From contig NC_091111.1 in the NCBI RefSeq assembly GCF_024713975.1, positions 8,990,501-9,054,500 of the forward strand: DNA of 64,000 nt, written 5' to 3'. The notes under the pieces are model-generated. The model was not told the origin of the DNA. It was given only the letters and a program-made list of their open reading frames with translations, and ran no database searches. Of the stretch, positions 30,953 to 44,693 are shown one piece after another. Each line of letters opens with the position of its first letter. Positions within the stretch are counted from its first letter, which is position 1. The DNA is from Paralichthys olivaceus. Its lineage: Eukaryota > Chordata > Actinopteri > Pleuronectiformes > Paralichthyidae. Both the position numbers and the translations under genes were made by a program.

Positions 30953-33900
30953 TCACTGGGACTCTCCCTTGAAGTCTCTGCACATCTTGGTGTACATGTC
31001 TTTCTGCTTGTCCAAGTTTTCTTTATAGCATCTACAAAATCCCAATGATTTACATGTCACTTGTTAGCGTGTGGCTAAGGCTAACTTAAAACACCACATA
31101 TATCACTTGAACAGAATCTTTATAGAATACATAAAGATAGGTGCTGTAGATTAAAGCCAGAGCAACAAATGAAACATTATTGTGTGTCATTTTAATGTAA
31201 CATATCATTTTCTGCCTTGTGTGCATGCAAAATATCAATTTTATATAAGACTGCAAACCAAAGCAGTAGTGCTCATTTTAAATGTTCTGAACTGAAGCTG
31301 GTCTTACGTTGCCACTTTTCTCAGGAGGTTGTTGATGTCGGCGTCAAAGGGCTTCTTTGCCTGAGCACTTATGAGGCAACCCTGGGCGCTCTCGTACTCA
31401 CACAGCTCCAGGTATGCCTGACAGACACGACATCAGTCTGAATGATGGAAGTATCTTTATTTACAGTGTGAGCATGTGACATAAGCTGCTTTCAGACATG
31501 CATGTTGGGGCTGTATGTGAGAACGCAAACATCCGATTCGGTTGCTCAGGACATTTTCTGCAACTTTTCCCCCTTTTTGAACTAAACTGGAATCAGGTAA
31601 TCAAAATGAATGGAAGGTTATTATGAACAAACTGTGATCAGTAGATTATATTTACTTCTTCTGTGGATTGATGATTTACAAATGAAGAATAAGGGCAGTT
31701 TACTCACATCAGAATATGAGATTTCAGTCAAAGGCGAATGATATTAAACAAGAATAAGAAAATAATATTTTCTCATCAAAACCAATTTTCTTATTCATCA
31801 TATAAAAACTTGAAAAATGCTACAAGAGCTTGCCTGTGTCAAACCAAACTTTAATCTTGGACATGTACGAGCCTGTGAGGAATTTTATCAGATGGTTTGG
31901 AAAAACAAACAAAAAGCCCAGACCAACCTTTCCACAGCGGTAAAGAGCCTTTGTGTTGGCTGAGTCGATCTTCAAGGCTTTGTTGCCGTACTTCAGCGCT
32001 TTGTGTGGGCTCTCCAGATGCAGCTCGGTGACAGAGAGGTTCAGATAGAGAGGAAGCAGAGCTGCATTGATCTTCTCCTTTTCTGCATCAGTCTGTGTTT
32101 CCCTGCTCACCAGCAGCCTCATGGCCTGTCAGCCAAGCAGAGGATCCAACACAAAACACATTTATTAAGCTTTTAGCTCATAAAATAAAATGTAATGAAA
32201 CATAAATACCTAAAAACAGAGAATGGTTTCTTTATCTTTAGCTCACGTTAAGATTTACCTGTTTATAGCGATCTTTGGCGACATAGTAACGCCTCTGGTT
32301 GAAGCAGCGGTTGCCAAAGCTGCGTAGTGTGATGCAAACTTCAAAAAGTCTGGGCAAAGGAACAGCGTTCTGCGCCTCCTGAAGACAGAAAAGACTTAAA
32401 CCAACAAAGCAATCAGAATTATGCTTGTTCGATTTGTGGTGAATCTCTTTTGGCCTTTTAGATAAATCTGTATTATATAAATGCATGAAAATATAAATAA
32501 AGCTTCAGCTGGTAGCCTAACGTTAATATGCATTTGCCTTTGTCAAGTAGGAAAACCCATCTTAGTGCTCTGTGACTGTGGTAATAGTGACAGTGAACCT
32601 GCAGCCTCCCTACCGGACTCAGTGCAACAAACTCGTCCAGTTGTCCCGAGTCGAAAAAGTCCAGGATCTGAACCTCGTACAGAATCTTGGCAGCAGCGGG
32701 AATGATCGGAGGACAACCCATGTCCCCATACGCATACTGGGGTTGGAAGAGGAAACGAGAGAACTCTCCTTTCTTCATGGTGAGCAGACCCAGCTGCAGT
32801 CCGGCCAGCGTCACATCTGTTTGGATAGTAATTTTACAAATTGGCATTATTTTCAAATCATGCAGAAAAATGTACCTGTAGGCCACATCTTTATGGGTTA
32901 ATAGGCAGATATTTCATTTCTGACCTTTCCCTAATTTCATCAACCGCGGATGTTTGAAGTTTGTGGTGGTTTCAAAGGGTTGGTCTGAATATTCCAGGAA
33001 GCCAGAATAATGGACTGTGAAAGAAAAAGATTGAAGGGAGGCAATGGCAGAACAAGAAAGCATTTGTGAGATAACCACTGTCAGGAGTTTATAGTCAGGG
33101 GTATTGCAACAGGGTAGGCAAGGCAGGCGATTGCCCTCCCTTCAGTTATTTGATTGGCTATTTACTAGATAGTGCAATGTCACAATGTTAGGAAATCTCC
33201 TAACAAGGGCCAATGCCATGAGCATTCTGCCCAAAGCTTCACCATTCTACAGTTTTGTGTGTGTATGATGTATCTGGGATGTTGGTTGGGTTTGCATCTA
33301 AACTTTGAGATAATTTATGTACATACACATTCTGTAATTTGTTTATAATTTTGATACTTAACAAATCGTCAAGGATTGGAATGATGTGATTTGGTATCAT
33401 GTGTTTTTTGAGGGGTGGGGGTCACTTTGATTCGATGTAGGGCCCCTTTTTGTTGGGGCCCCCAAAGTCCCTTGAAAACGTTTGAGAACAAAAATTGAAC
33501 TTGTAAATACTCAATACTGAAGCATTCTGGGATATAGGCGGGCCTTCTCCAGGCTGGACCACCTCTTTCATGATCCCTCCATCTCCCAAGATATCATCCA
33601 TCTGCTGATGTAGCTGTTCAAACGGACTCTGTAATGGGAAGATAAGCTCTGAAACGTGGACACACTAAAGGCCTGGAATAAAGTTGGATTTTAACCATTA
33701 CATCAAGTGTGTGTCCTAATTTAACAGCATTTTTTTAAACAGACAGATCTACAGTCTCAGAAGAGTGCACACCCCCACAAACTTCCCACAGTCCTGCTCC
33801 AAAAAACACAAATAGATATCAGTCCCCTTAATATGATGTGATGATTAAATATGAGCAGTGAATTGTTTCTCTGGGAGATCTGTGAAAATGTCAGAAAACG

Positions 33901-34540
33901 CCCCCAAGCATGCAATGTCCTGGATCTGACCCTTTGTCCAGATCCACACCAAACGTTAGTGGGTTCTTGATCAACGCCTTTTTATCCTTTTGTCAGCTCT
34001 TACTAATGATTTAGCTTTAAGAATTACACAATATATTTATATATATGTGCACATACAATCACCTAGGTAACTTAATAGGACGTTCTTATAACTTAAGAAG
34101 TAATTTCAAGTCTGAGACATGATAATAATAATATTACACTACAAATATTTGATTGTAGTAATTGGAACCTTGAGTGAAATATGTTTACTTTGTCACATCC
34201 CATACTAACAATGTTACAAAATAGTTATATTTACACTGATGGCTAATTAACTACACGTCAATTAAGATGCTCAGCATGTTTAATGTTATTGATTATTGAC
34301 TGAATATGTGATTATAATATTTTAATGTCAGACATCATGTATGTAGACACGTGTTCACCTGTAGGATGAAGGCTAGGTGTGTCTCCTCGCTACCTTTCCT
34401 ACCTCACGTTAGCATTTTAGCAGCTAGCCGCACACAGCCAATTTAGCATGTTAGCTTACCGGGGTGGGGTTGCTCATCCTCAGCTGCTCCTCGGCGTCTA
34501 TTAACCTCCGGATACTGGACACTAACCCGTTCCTCGACAT
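30953..34540 (-). CDS. fkbp6: FKBP6, FKBP/TPR germline co-chaperone (8 exons, 332 aa)
   Basis: FKBP6 is an FKBP-fold protein without known isomerase activity. It works with HSP90 in the germline piRNA pathway and meiosis. Exons with matching phases: 34540-34460, 33628-33511, 33014-32925, 32816-32614, 32378-32259, 32125-31928, 31417-31308, 31031-30953; 999 nt, 332 aa, against 327 in human. The start MSRNGLVSSIRRLIDAEEQL lies in a short first exon. The FKBP domain (about residues 45-150) holds PRLMKLGK, LQLGLLTMKKGEFSRF and YAYGDMGCPPIIP. Three TPR units follow at about 180-305, including NLSVTELHLESPHKAL and KALYRCGK. The C-terminus is CRDFKGESQ. The match to the FKBP6 subfamily is clear; FKBP4/5 carry two FKBP domains and are excluded. 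Confidence 0.96.
33800..33995 (-). repeat. Family B fragment in fkbp6 intron 1
   Basis: Contains ATATCAGTCCCCTTAATATG, CTCTGGGAGATCTGTGAAAATGTC and CCAGATCCACACCAAACGTT, which parallel blocks of the copy at 30440-30805 in the same orientation. Confidence 0.5.
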
Positions 34541-35140
34541 GTCAGCCGGTGTGTCGGTCACTGCTAGTGTTACTGGTGTTTAATATGATCTGAAGAGTGG
34601 CGGATGATCCACAGTGAGCCTGCAGCAGCTCAGATGACACCGGGCTACAGGTGCTTCAGGTAAGGGCAGGGTTGCCAGGTCTGAGTGACCCAAAGTACCA
34701 GAACCGGGACTCTATGCCTCAAACCAGATACACGTATTGTTAAAGCGCTGCAGAATTATTATTATTATTATCATTTACAAATGTACTGTAACATGCACAA
34801 ATAACACAATACATGTAAAGTGTTTCTCTTATATATGATTTTATATTTTTTATATCTCTAGTCTTGTATTTTATGTTTTGCTCTCACACAGTTTTCACCT
34901 ATTTCTTTTATATATAATGCCATCATTTGCACAGGCTATGTTAGTCTAATGCACAACATTATATAGCTTTAGTTTTTTATCTTTAAATCTGTATTTATAT
35001 TTGGCCTCAATACTCGGTTACTTGTCATTCAATCACCTTATACTTAAAATATTTGTATTGTCAATATCTCTATTAGCACATTTACAGTGACAGTGTGTAA
35101 TAGTTTTTGGTGGCTAGATTTTCATCTCACTGCTGTCCTT

Positions 35141-35187
<47 letters not shown>

Positions 35188-36274
35188 CATGTATTCAAAT
35201 ACAGTATATTATTAAATAATGTAGCTCCTACTTACTATTATATGCAAAGCTATTTTTCTAAATGTATAATAATGATTAAATAATAGTGCCGGCAGCAGAG
35301 AGCATTACAGCATGTTTTTTGTTGGTGTTTAATGTGTATGATCTGATCTGGAGTCTGTTTTTTGGCAGGATTTGGTTTTAAATAAAATATTCATTTAAAA
35401 TATGGCTTCTTATCAATGTATTATTCATGTAAGTTGCATGCAAAGTAGGTCCAGCCAATCATAAGAGAGACAACATTTGGCAGTGCTACAAAAGTAGCCT
35501 TAGTGCCTATGGGAACTGCAGAACAAGCAACCACAGTGGAGGATAACCTGATAAGAAATTAGCTATAATTCTATTTCCACTTCAATAATACTTCTCAGCT
35601 AAAAGGCTGAAGTTCCCCCACCTGCATTATGTTATTTTTAGTGACACAATACTCACATCAGCTATTTTAGATAGACAATGATGTGCCACAACTGTAAGCC
35701 ATACTGACTGCAGGCTGCACACCAGCTGTCCTGGCCCCAAATTCAGTTTCAAACACATCTGTAACATGGTTCATTTGATCTCAAATGAAATGCTCCCTGA
35801 AGTTGTGTTGTTTCAGCAGACAGCAGAGCCACCTTGTGTTTCCCTATAAATTGAACATTGCACAAATGTATGCTTGGATGCACTGATATGAACACACAAA
35901 ACAGTCCTTTTGCATGAAGTGTTTTAATGTAAATCCAATAGATCTCAACTAATATATACAACTCACATTGAAGTCATTATTTATGATGCAGATGATGCAG
36001 ATTTTGATTTCTTACACTACTTCTTAAACACATGTAGCACAGATCTGATTTGCTTTGTGTCAAGACAGGTATTTTATCTATTGGAGTACTACACTATTCT
36101 ACAAAACTGACATTGCAATTAGAAAATAGACTCAATTCAGCCCTGCCAATACTTTTTGATACAGTATGAAGTTTGTAAAGAAAAAATACAAAAGAATATT
36201 TAAACTGTACAGAATATGTTACAATTAGGATATTTGCTATTTGTACAAGGAGGGATATTACAATAAAATGATGA
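34541..36274. other. Intergenic DNA between fkbp6 and tmem244
   Basis: Holds the presumed fkbp6 promoter (immediately right of 34540, no obvious TATA or CCAAT box), a (TATC)n tract and AT-rich sequence. No further gene seen. Confidence 0.5.
35141..35187. repeat. (TATC)n microsatellite
   Basis: About 12 perfect tetranucleotide units between fkbp6 and tmem244. Confidence 0.95.
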
Positions 36275-36417
36275 TTTAATCTAGCACAGAATGCAGTTGT
36301 TCATACCCGTGTTTATATGAAACTAGCAGCACAACCTTTGCAAAGTAAACCCATTGGTATTCATGCGGATCTGAGATTAACCAGTAAGCCAGTTAAAAGA
36401 TTTCCTCATTGTGTTGA

Positions 36418-37991
36418 TTAGAAGTTCTGCAGTTCAGCTGGATAAACAAAGTTGGTCCTGAAGAGTTTGTAGGCCAGGAGCTGTCCTCCAAATATCATCA
36501 TGACCAGACCTGAACCTGCAGAGAGAGAGAGAGAGAGATTAAATAAATGAGAAGAAGGGATCAATCAGAGGAAAGGATTGGAGGCCAGCAGCAGCAGCAG
36601 CAGCAGCAGCTGTCTTCTAAAAGCTTGGATCTGAGGGAACAGGAAAAAGGAATATCTGGGACAGATAGAAAGGAGCTGGAGAGAAATACAGAGAGAAGTT
36701 TTCATGTTCTGTAAATGGAACTGGTGACAGGTGAGGATACACATGGGCAGGAGGACAGAAGGATGACCAAGAGGAAAAAGAAAACTTACCCAGAGCTATC
36801 CACCAGTGCTCAGCTGAAGGGAAGTCTGACATCACTGCAAACACACACAACAACACATTTGTGTGTCTGCAAACTTTGAACCACAGCCATCACAATGTTA
36901 CATAACCAGGCCTCCAATCCTATGAGCTGTTCCACAGTATTGATCTACTTTGTGTGTGTGAGAGGGTTTGTTTGTTTACCTGCTACAGTCATGGCGACAT
37001 GCAGCAATGTGACAGTTATGGCGTAATCCCAGACCCACTCCTCTACAATCCAAGCGAAGACCAGCCCTCCTAAAACATAGGTAACTTCTGTGGAAATCAC
37101 ACCAACTGGAAAGAGAGATGACATTAGAGATGACAAAATTACAGTAAACTATCACGGTTATCATTATCATCGCAGTTGCTTTATATTTAAACAATATTTT
37201 TATTTTCACTCAAAACTAATATAGCATCAACTATGTGCAACATTGACAGAGCAAAATTAAGGCTTTAAATGAGGTTTAAATGAAACGTGAAATAACTTAA
37301 TCAAATGTACATATATAAAAACAACACGACCATCATGAACATAGTGGATGTTAGCAGTTGCATTCCATGGCCAGACAACTGGCAGCTGATGCTGTAACAG
37401 TACCAACCCCATCACCATGATAATCAGAGAAATTAAAGATTGAAAAGGTAAAACTAAGCACCAAAAATGTTATTTCTTTTTGGAAAATAAAATATGTATA
37501 TCACTAGTATCTGGTACATCACTGTACTATTTTTACAGCAGCTGGTGCAGTTGTGGTGTTCTAGTTCTAGAGTTTCACCAGTGGAATTTTTTTCCCACGG
37601 CAGCCATTAAGTAGAGTAAAGTAGCATAAACTAGAAATACACACGTAAACGTCAAGATTCTTCAAGTTTCTTCAACACGGTAAAATTCCAACACTTATAC
37701 TCACCCAGGTATTTGGGGTTCTGCCATGATGGTTGTGTTGTGTAGTCGAATGGCGCCAACAAGCTGTTGATCTCATGAACCCTTAACACAAAACAAGATT
37801 ATAGAGGATGTGCACCAAGGATAAACTGGAGCAACATCTCCAGGCCCACTATGACTCCCTGTGCAGGTTTCATGTGTGTGTGTGTGTGTGTTAGTGTGAG
37901 TGTACCTGAGCAGTCCGATGCAGAGACTGACCACGATGTAGTAGAGAGAGTAGAAGCACACCATGCACATCAACAGGTTCTGCAGGACGAC
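36418..37991 (-). CDS. tmem244: TMEM244, small multi-pass membrane protein (first exon not located)
   Basis: Function unknown. Five exons with matching phases: 37991-37906, 37781-37705, 37105-36980, 36834-36790, 36515-36418; 432 nt, 143 aa and stop. Order of motifs: a hydrophobic helix beginning VVLQNLLMCMVCFYSLYYIV, a loop RVHEINSLLAPFDYTTQPSW, helices in ISTEVTYVLGGLVFAWIVEE and YAITVTLLHVAMTV, then SAEHWWIALG and a last helix GSGLVMMIFGGQLLAYKL ending AELQNF. This is the TMEM244 pattern, and the gene lies near arhgap18 as it does in human. The first codons must lie in an upstream exon ending in phase 0; I could not find it with confidence between 38 and 45 kb. The human protein is about 128 aa, so little is missing. 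A (CA)n tract follows the donor at 37905. Confidence 0.88.
36586..36610. repeat. (CAG)n tract in tmem244 intron
   Basis: Eight perfect AGC/CAG units in the last intron of tmem244, close to an (AG)n tract at 36520-36538 which abuts the last acceptor. Confidence 0.9.
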
Positions 37992-38024
37992 CTGAGGAGA
38001 GGAGAGGACAGAAAAATAAATATC

Positions 38025-38280
38025 ATAGTGGTTAGCAGGGTTGCCTCTTAGCAAGAAGATTCCCTATTTGAATTCCAGGTCTTTCTGTGTGGAGTTAGCA
38101 TGCCTGTGTGGGTTTGCTCAGGGTTCTCTGACTTCCTTCTACACACTCAAAGACATGCTGATTGAAATTAGATTAATTGAACATTTTAAATTAACCGTGG
38201 GGGTGAGTCTGTGAATGTCGGCATGTTCGCCTCAGACCCCCGTAGTGGATAAGTGGTATAACTAATGGATCCATGGAAAA
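38025..38280 (+). repeat. Teleost SINE-like element
   Basis: Begins GTGGTTAGCAGGGTTGCCTC, followed by a degraded B-box (TATTTGAATTCCA), CTTTCTGTGTGGAGTTAGCA, CACTCAAAGACATGCTGATT, a GTGAATGTC block and a GTGGATAAGTGG tail with ATGGATCCATGG. This order is typical of a widespread fish tRNA-type retroposon. Located about 35 bases upstream of the tmem244 exon at 37991-37906. Confidence 0.65.
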
Positions 38281-40799
38281 AACTAGTGACCTGTAGTTGA
38301 GACCTTCATCCTGAGCCAGACTGTTCTTGAATTTATAATCTGTTATATTTCACTGTAGAATATTGCATCTAACTGCCAGGCCTTTGTTGATTGATATTTC
38401 CTTTCATTTTACTGTTAATAAAATATGTCAAATTAAAATCAGCTACATTTATGAGTTCTGCTTCTCAATTTAAGCATCTAACATCAAACATCAACCATCT
38501 GCCAATGTGTGCTCGAAATAAACAGAGCAAAAAGAGAAAATCTGAATTATAAAAAACATTAGAGACATAAGCCTTATGTCAGTGATTGGAATCTGAATAT
38601 AGTTATAGTTGGAACAAGTTACTGGACAGACATTATTGTTATTTAATGCCTTGTGTATTTACAAAAGCTGCTTCTCATCTGCGCTCTCACATTTTCTTCA
38701 AGGCGCTCATAACAGGAGATAGCAGCTCACTCGCTAAAGTCTCCTTTCATAGATGATTAACTGGAGCCTTCACAGGAAATGAGTTACAAGACACCCTCAC
38801 AGGAGAGATAACAGACCTTTTCTCACAGCTGACATTTCAACTTGTCAAACAGAGGTTTAACTAATTACATTAATAATGGGCCGCATTCCAGTCATGTGTG
38901 CCGGTGCCAGGGCCCTTCACACTGGTACATATGGCCTGACAGGCACATCTTAATGGAACACAGTCACTGTTAATCTTATTAGTTACTCCTGTGCTTTCTC
39001 TGCTGTGACAGAAACCACAGAAAAAAACTACTTTCACTACCCTGTCCCTTCCAATGAAAATACTTTACAAACCTATCACAATGCGTAGTGACTGTTATGT
39101 CTTCATGTATCTGTATATGATTAATTGGCCATTTGTTTAATCTTGAAGGCCAAGATGGTTTATGGGATGCGTATTTTCAATATGCATTATATATTTCTTT
39201 GCTCTGAATTTTATGGTCACAATTCATCAATTCTTTTTACAAGGATTTTCTAAAATATCCATGGAGGAAATAAATGGGAAATTTGCTTTTAAAATATTCA
39301 TGGTCCCCTGAAAATATTGAACCTCAACTATTGGTGATCTGACTCAACATTGAAATACTTATCAGCCTCAGCCATACTTCCTTGTTTAGAATACACTATA
39401 ATGCCTTAATTGTCATTGTACAACAAAATTATCTAGTGCTAATTAGTTTGAATCCTAATACATCGATAAACATTGTGGTGGCTAAATATTAGCATGTAAG
39501 TACTGTCACTGTCATTGTGCATATATCAGCTTGCTGAAATTCACATTTGCCTCCTAAACATAGTTGTAGACCTTTGATTGATGACTTAAACAAATTAAAG
39601 CTTCCATAAGAGTACAGAATTTAATTTAAATCTATTGACAGGATAGGACATGAGTGGACATTTAATTTATGATACTAATACAGTTTCATCCTTCTGTACT
39701 TCTGATTGAACAATGGTTAGAAAATTCAACATGGGAATCCAGAGATTACAGATAATGATTTGTTTTTAAACGTATATTACTGTGGCCCACTTTTCAATAT
39801 GTGGTGGCCTCTGCAGCAGGGAACCACATGGAATCTATTTTTTTCTCTGTTTACAGCCGTGAGGATGTGGGTGAATCTTAAAGCGGGGAAGTAGCTGATC
39901 TCATGCTAATACCCTCAGAGACAGCTAAACACCTTAGCTAGCTCCGTGGAGTGTTTTCGTCAGCTTCAGACTAGACTCTACTTTAAAAGCTGCTCTAGAA
40001 ACGAGCTTTGAGACTTCAAATCCCATCCTCTGCCCTGGGGAGTTCTGGTTGATCACTGCCAGGCAAAAAACATTATTCTAACTGAGACATTAGGACATTA
40101 ACGTCTAAAAAGATACACAGGTAAATGTTGATTATGACGACAACGAAGATGTAATTCTAATGACAGTGAATGAATTGGATTTAATTATCTGTTGTAGTCC
40201 ATTAAACTGTACATAGCAGATAAAGTAATACCTCAACAATGGCAAGTAATCAGTTAATATTCCACAATCGTCTAATAATCCAGTGGTTTATGTTACTAAT
40301 ATTAAAAATGAATGCAAACAGACAGTACACTTGATTGTAAGAGAATTCTCTCTGAAACACATGTGGATAAACACGTCTCTGCACTGAGTCTCTGCTACGT
40401 TACAGACGACAGCAACTGTAGACGTTCACTCTCTAGTGCTAGACGCCATCCTTACCCAGGTATCACTGGGTGTGGTCTTGAGGGAGACGGGTCCATGGCG
40501 TTTTATGAGTGTGAATCCACAACAACGACAGCAGTAGTCCAACAACATGAATGGCCGCTGGTCCAAATGAGAGCATGTAGGCTACATGTGTGCATTTGTG
40601 TGTATGAGTATGAGAGAGAGAGAGACAGAGGGAGAGCATGTTGGGAGGTGGGGTGGGGATTAGAATAAATGGGATTACTACTAAGTAAGAACTGAGCAAA
40701 TCCTAAACGGGATAAAGTTGAACATAGTATAAGAAGTTCACACATACAGGTTTTAAGGTTGAATATTTCAAGAAGCAACACAAACAGATTTATGTTTGG

Positions 40800-40925
40800 A
40801 CCATAGACTATACATGTTGTAAAGATGGACTCAGCCTGCTCCTGAAAGTGAAGCCAAAGCCTCTCGGTATAGGTCATAAACTCCGCCTCCTCCATGTAAG
40901 TGGATGGGATATGGGTCAAAAGTCA
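40800..40925 (-). repeat. MITE-like family A, short copy showing inverted terminus
   Basis: On the minus strand it reads TTGACCCATATCCCATCCAC, ACATGGAGGAGGCGGAG, TTTATGACCTATAC and ends TCCATCTTTACAACATG...TAGTCTATGG. The last block is the reverse complement of the start of other copies (CATAGACTG...AAGATGGA at 42005 and 55078). The family therefore has terminal inverted repeats. Confidence 0.55.
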
Positions 40926-41492
40926 AATAAATGTTTCTCGAAGATGGTTTCTTCATCCCTCAATTATTTCCTACAACTCATTCCCTTCTTCCATTGTGTC
41001 CATCTTGTGTTCTCTCTTCCTCCTATCCTCCCATTATTGCTTCTCCTCCTTCGACAAAACATTTCAAATTAAAAGCATGATGCAGAAGATGAATGCGTGG
41101 GTGAAACACTATGAGGAAGACCTGAAAAAATTAATTGATTTACTGATTCGTTGATCAGCAAAATGTTAATCTGTAACTTTTTTGATCAGCAGTTAATCGT
41201 GAAGGTGTGATTGAATTAATCCTGTTTCCACTGTAATCAACATGAAGGAGGATGTGATTGTAATTTTGTCTAGCAGTTCTGAATAAAACCACAAGGTGGA
41301 AGCATAGCTTTACAAGCACAGGGAGAACAGCTCCCTCAGCGACAGCCAACCCAAGAGCTGGAGATAAGAGCTACATCCACAGGACTGGCAGCAACAGATA
41401 AGATGCTCCATTCTTACATATCGGATATCAGTGTCATAAATCATTTTCCTCTGTGCTTATTTCTGCTCCGACACTGTGCATGAAAACAGACA

Positions 41493-41493
<1 letters not shown>

Positions 41494-41522
<29 letters not shown>
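41494..41522. repeat. 29-base G homopolymer
   Basis: Uninterrupted G run on the plus strand. Length may be polymorphic or mis-assembled; such a run could form G-quadruplexes. Confidence 0.9.
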
Positions 41523-41524
<2 letters not shown>

Positions 41525-41944
41525 TGTAGATGCTGAACATCCATCATCTGTTCATGAAAATGAAGCTTAAGTGGGTGAAGTGAGGGAGAGGGTGAAGGAG
41601 ATGAAGTAAATGCCGGAGTGACGTTGGTTCAACATTTCCGTCTCCCTCCATAAATAGCTCAAGAAACTCTTGGGCGTCACAGCCTGCATTCGTGTGCGTG
41701 CTGGAGCACAGGCACGTGCACCTTTGTATGTGAGGATAACCTGCATCAGTGTAACCATGGTGATTAAGAGCAGGGGAGTAAAGGGGCTGCAGAGCAAGTT
41801 AAACGTCATAATTATTCAGCCGCCTGTGTGTGTGCATGTGTTCTGGTACATTGTACCTCTCTGGGGTCTTTGCTTAAGACTTTAAAGCAGGACTGACAGA
41901 AAATGCACAAATACACACAACTGGGATTAAAAGACCATTCATGT

Positions 41945-42375
41945 CTGTATCAATGACAAGATGGATAAAGATGGATGACAGGACAGTTCTCCATGAGTGA
42001 AAGCATAGACTGTGAAGATGGAGGACACGTCTCCACTTCCTCCTGCTAAATGAAGTCAAAACATTCTGGATACAAACGTCATTTGGAGCCACAGTCTGCA
42101 CAGTAACTATCGGGGAATAGAGCTGTGGTATCAGGGTGCAGCTGACACATGTGCTCAGCCAATCATGACTCTGTCTCAGCTGTCAATCATGATGTTTCAC
42201 TCTATTTTTATTGCATCACATAACTAATTGGAAAACTGGAAAAATAAAAACCAGAACAAACATCAAAGTGATAAGAACTATCTTAAACCTTTGAGAAAAT
42301 ATGAATTGATGTGTCTTTTGTCTTTTTAGTTTGACCCATGTCCCATCTACTAACATGGAGCAGACTAGGTTTTTC
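41945..42375 (+). repeat. MITE-like repeat family A, fullest copy
   Basis: Order of blocks: CATAGACTGTGAAGATGGAG, a CTCCACTTCCTCCTGCTAAA block, TTTGGAGCCACAGTCTGCAC, GAGCTGTGGTATCAGGGT, AGCTGTCAATCATGATG, TTTCACTC, then GACCCATGTCCCATC. Copies at 47685-48020 and 55060-55335 share the order. No coding capacity. Confidence 0.7.
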
Positions 42376-44069
42376 TTATTTGATGGATGCTCATGTGCTC
42401 CTTTTTCTTTGGAAATGTAGTTTTAACAAATTATTTGCATCGACACAACGACACTGTGCAGTCTCCAGCACCAAATAATGTCACCAGCACCTTTTTAAGT
42501 CAAGTTAAAACAAATGAGACAGCGTGAGGACATTCAGACTGAGGATCTGTCTGAAGGACACCACCACCAGCTTCAAGCCTAATATGAGTATGAAAAATGG
42601 GACTGTTAGAGACAACTCAACAGAGTGCTCCTGTGTCAAGAGAGTGTTTACACCACATGAGTGACTTTTAACCGTCTGTGTTGTATCCATAGAGGCAGAG
42701 AAATGAACACAATGTATCCACACTGCTCTCCTGATCTGCTTTTAAATCAGTTCACCAGAGAGAGAGGAAGAGGAAGAACACTGAGGCTCATTGACCTATA
42801 TGTCAATTTCCATCCTGTGTGTGTGTGTGTGTGTATGCGTGCATGTGTGTGTTTGGTACACAGTGTGATGCATCATACTTCATTCAAGATACACAAAAAA
42901 GGCAACAGCAGTTAGTAAGTGGGAGGGAGGAGATGGTTCTCATGCAAGAAATACAGATATTTTCTTTCATTCTGATACATTTCTTTACTTTGTGTAATTC
43001 TATCGAACAAATGATTAATATATAATGAAAATAATCACTAGTTGCAGCTTGGGACCACATCTTCCGTATGTCTCTGGCCAATCCTCCGATCACTAAGCCC
43101 CAAAAAATGTGTGAAACCCGCCATGGATTTCCCGAGTGTCCTGCCCTGTCAGTCATCTTTTGGTCCATTGAGATATTCTCCCCTCGTAAAAACTATTCCT
43201 CCTCCACCCTCTCTCTCCTTCACACCTCTTTTTTCCACCACGTCTCCTATAATCTTCCTTCCTACTGTCTTCCCCCTTTCCCCTTGTTCTCCAACTCCCC
43301 CTTTCTCTTTCCAAATCTCTCCTCCTCTCAATTACAACTCTCCTTTAATTACCTAGCTGGAGACTTCTGACCACAACTGCTTACAATAAGAACAACACAA
43401 CAAGTCCACACATTTCGTAAATCCCATAATCCTAAATGGGCTCATAAACAAGAAACGCAGCAGTCGACAATGTAAGGCTTTGTTTTTTCCTCTCCCTTTT
43501 TTCTCCCACACTTTCCGCTCCACATCTCAGTTCTCGCCATCTTCCTCCTCCTGTTCTGTCTCTCTCTCTTTTTCCCTGCTGCAGTATGTTTTCATTTCGA
43601 TCCTTTATGGAATGTAAATACAGCAAAGCCAATGACCGCCGCTGCAGGGACTTGACTTCAGCATGAATCTCAGCTAGCAGCTGATTTTCTCCAAAAGATT
43701 CAGAGAGGTCATTAGTGACTGTGCAGATGACAACTTTGTGATTTCATGTCTCCACAACAAAAAGCAGCTTCTGAGTGGTGATGCATGGGGACACCCATTA
43801 GGCTGTTTTACTGTGAGTGTGGTTCAGAGGGTGGGTTATAATTAGAGCTAAGGTTGCGGTTGAGGTCAGACGTGTCATGGTCAGTTGTGAGGTTGAGAAT
43901 GTCACCAGAGGAGCGACAGGACGTCATAACGATTGTGTCCTATAGTGTGTATTCTGTGTGCACACATTCCACTGTATGACTCTGGCCTCATGGTGTTTCA
44001 TTTCTCATCAAGTTCATCGCAGCCAACTGAACCAACACTGGCCTCTCACACACACAAACACTGGCCTCA

Positions 44070-44117
<48 letters not shown>
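44070..44117. repeat. (CA)n microsatellite
   Basis: About 23 uninterrupted CA units. A GT-rich tract lies at 44258-44293. Confidence 0.95.
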
Positions 44118-44118
<1 letters not shown>

Positions 44119-44657
44119 TGCTCAAGATATCCACAGAAAAACTCTGTCTAATATTGTCTTAACCTCATCGTGTGTATTTTCATTGAATCATGTCCAGCGT
44201 GCAATACAGGAAATGACATAGATGCCAACATCTGCAACGTTTTTGCTGCCCTCTCTGTGTGTGTGTGTGTGTTAGTGTGTGTGTGTGTGTGTGTTGCATG
44301 TGCTGATAACTCCCAACCTTTGGGAATATATGAAAACGCAAGGAGTAACTCAGGCCAACACTGCAGCTATTAGAACATTACAGCTGAACACATTTTTCCA
44401 TCTTGGTTTTGTTGCTGCAGGAATGTTGCATTTGCACAACTTTGCGTGTTTTTTACTGCCCATGCTGCTAATTGCTCCTATGCATTCAACACGACAAGCT
44501 GATCCATGTGTCTCCTCACCACGCTGTGCATCATCATCCAGACATCTCCTCTAAAAAATAAGTAATTTCATCATTTGCGCCCTACACATGCAAGAAAAGC
44601 ATGGCACAGTGTCTTGTTTCCCTCCATAAACACGCACACACTCAACATTCATCCCCA

Positions 44658-44692
<35 letters not shown>

Positions 44693-44693
44693 T

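Larger units (their letters stand above)
38281..44690. other. Repeat-rich intergenic DNA between tmem244 and tmem200a
   Basis: No supported gene. Contains MITE-like copies at 40800-40925 and 41945-42375, a 29-base G run at 41494-41522 and (CA)/(GT) tracts at 42818-42833, 44070-44117 and 44258-44293. The missing first exon of tmem244 should lie here. No L3MBTL3- or SAMD3-like exon was recognised. Confidence 0.5.

Noticed and set aside
40455..40497. Possible first exon of tmem244 (ATGGACCCG... followed by GTAAGG)
   Set aside because: The frame leaves two extra bases, but the next tmem244 exon needs phase 0, so the joined protein would be out of frame.
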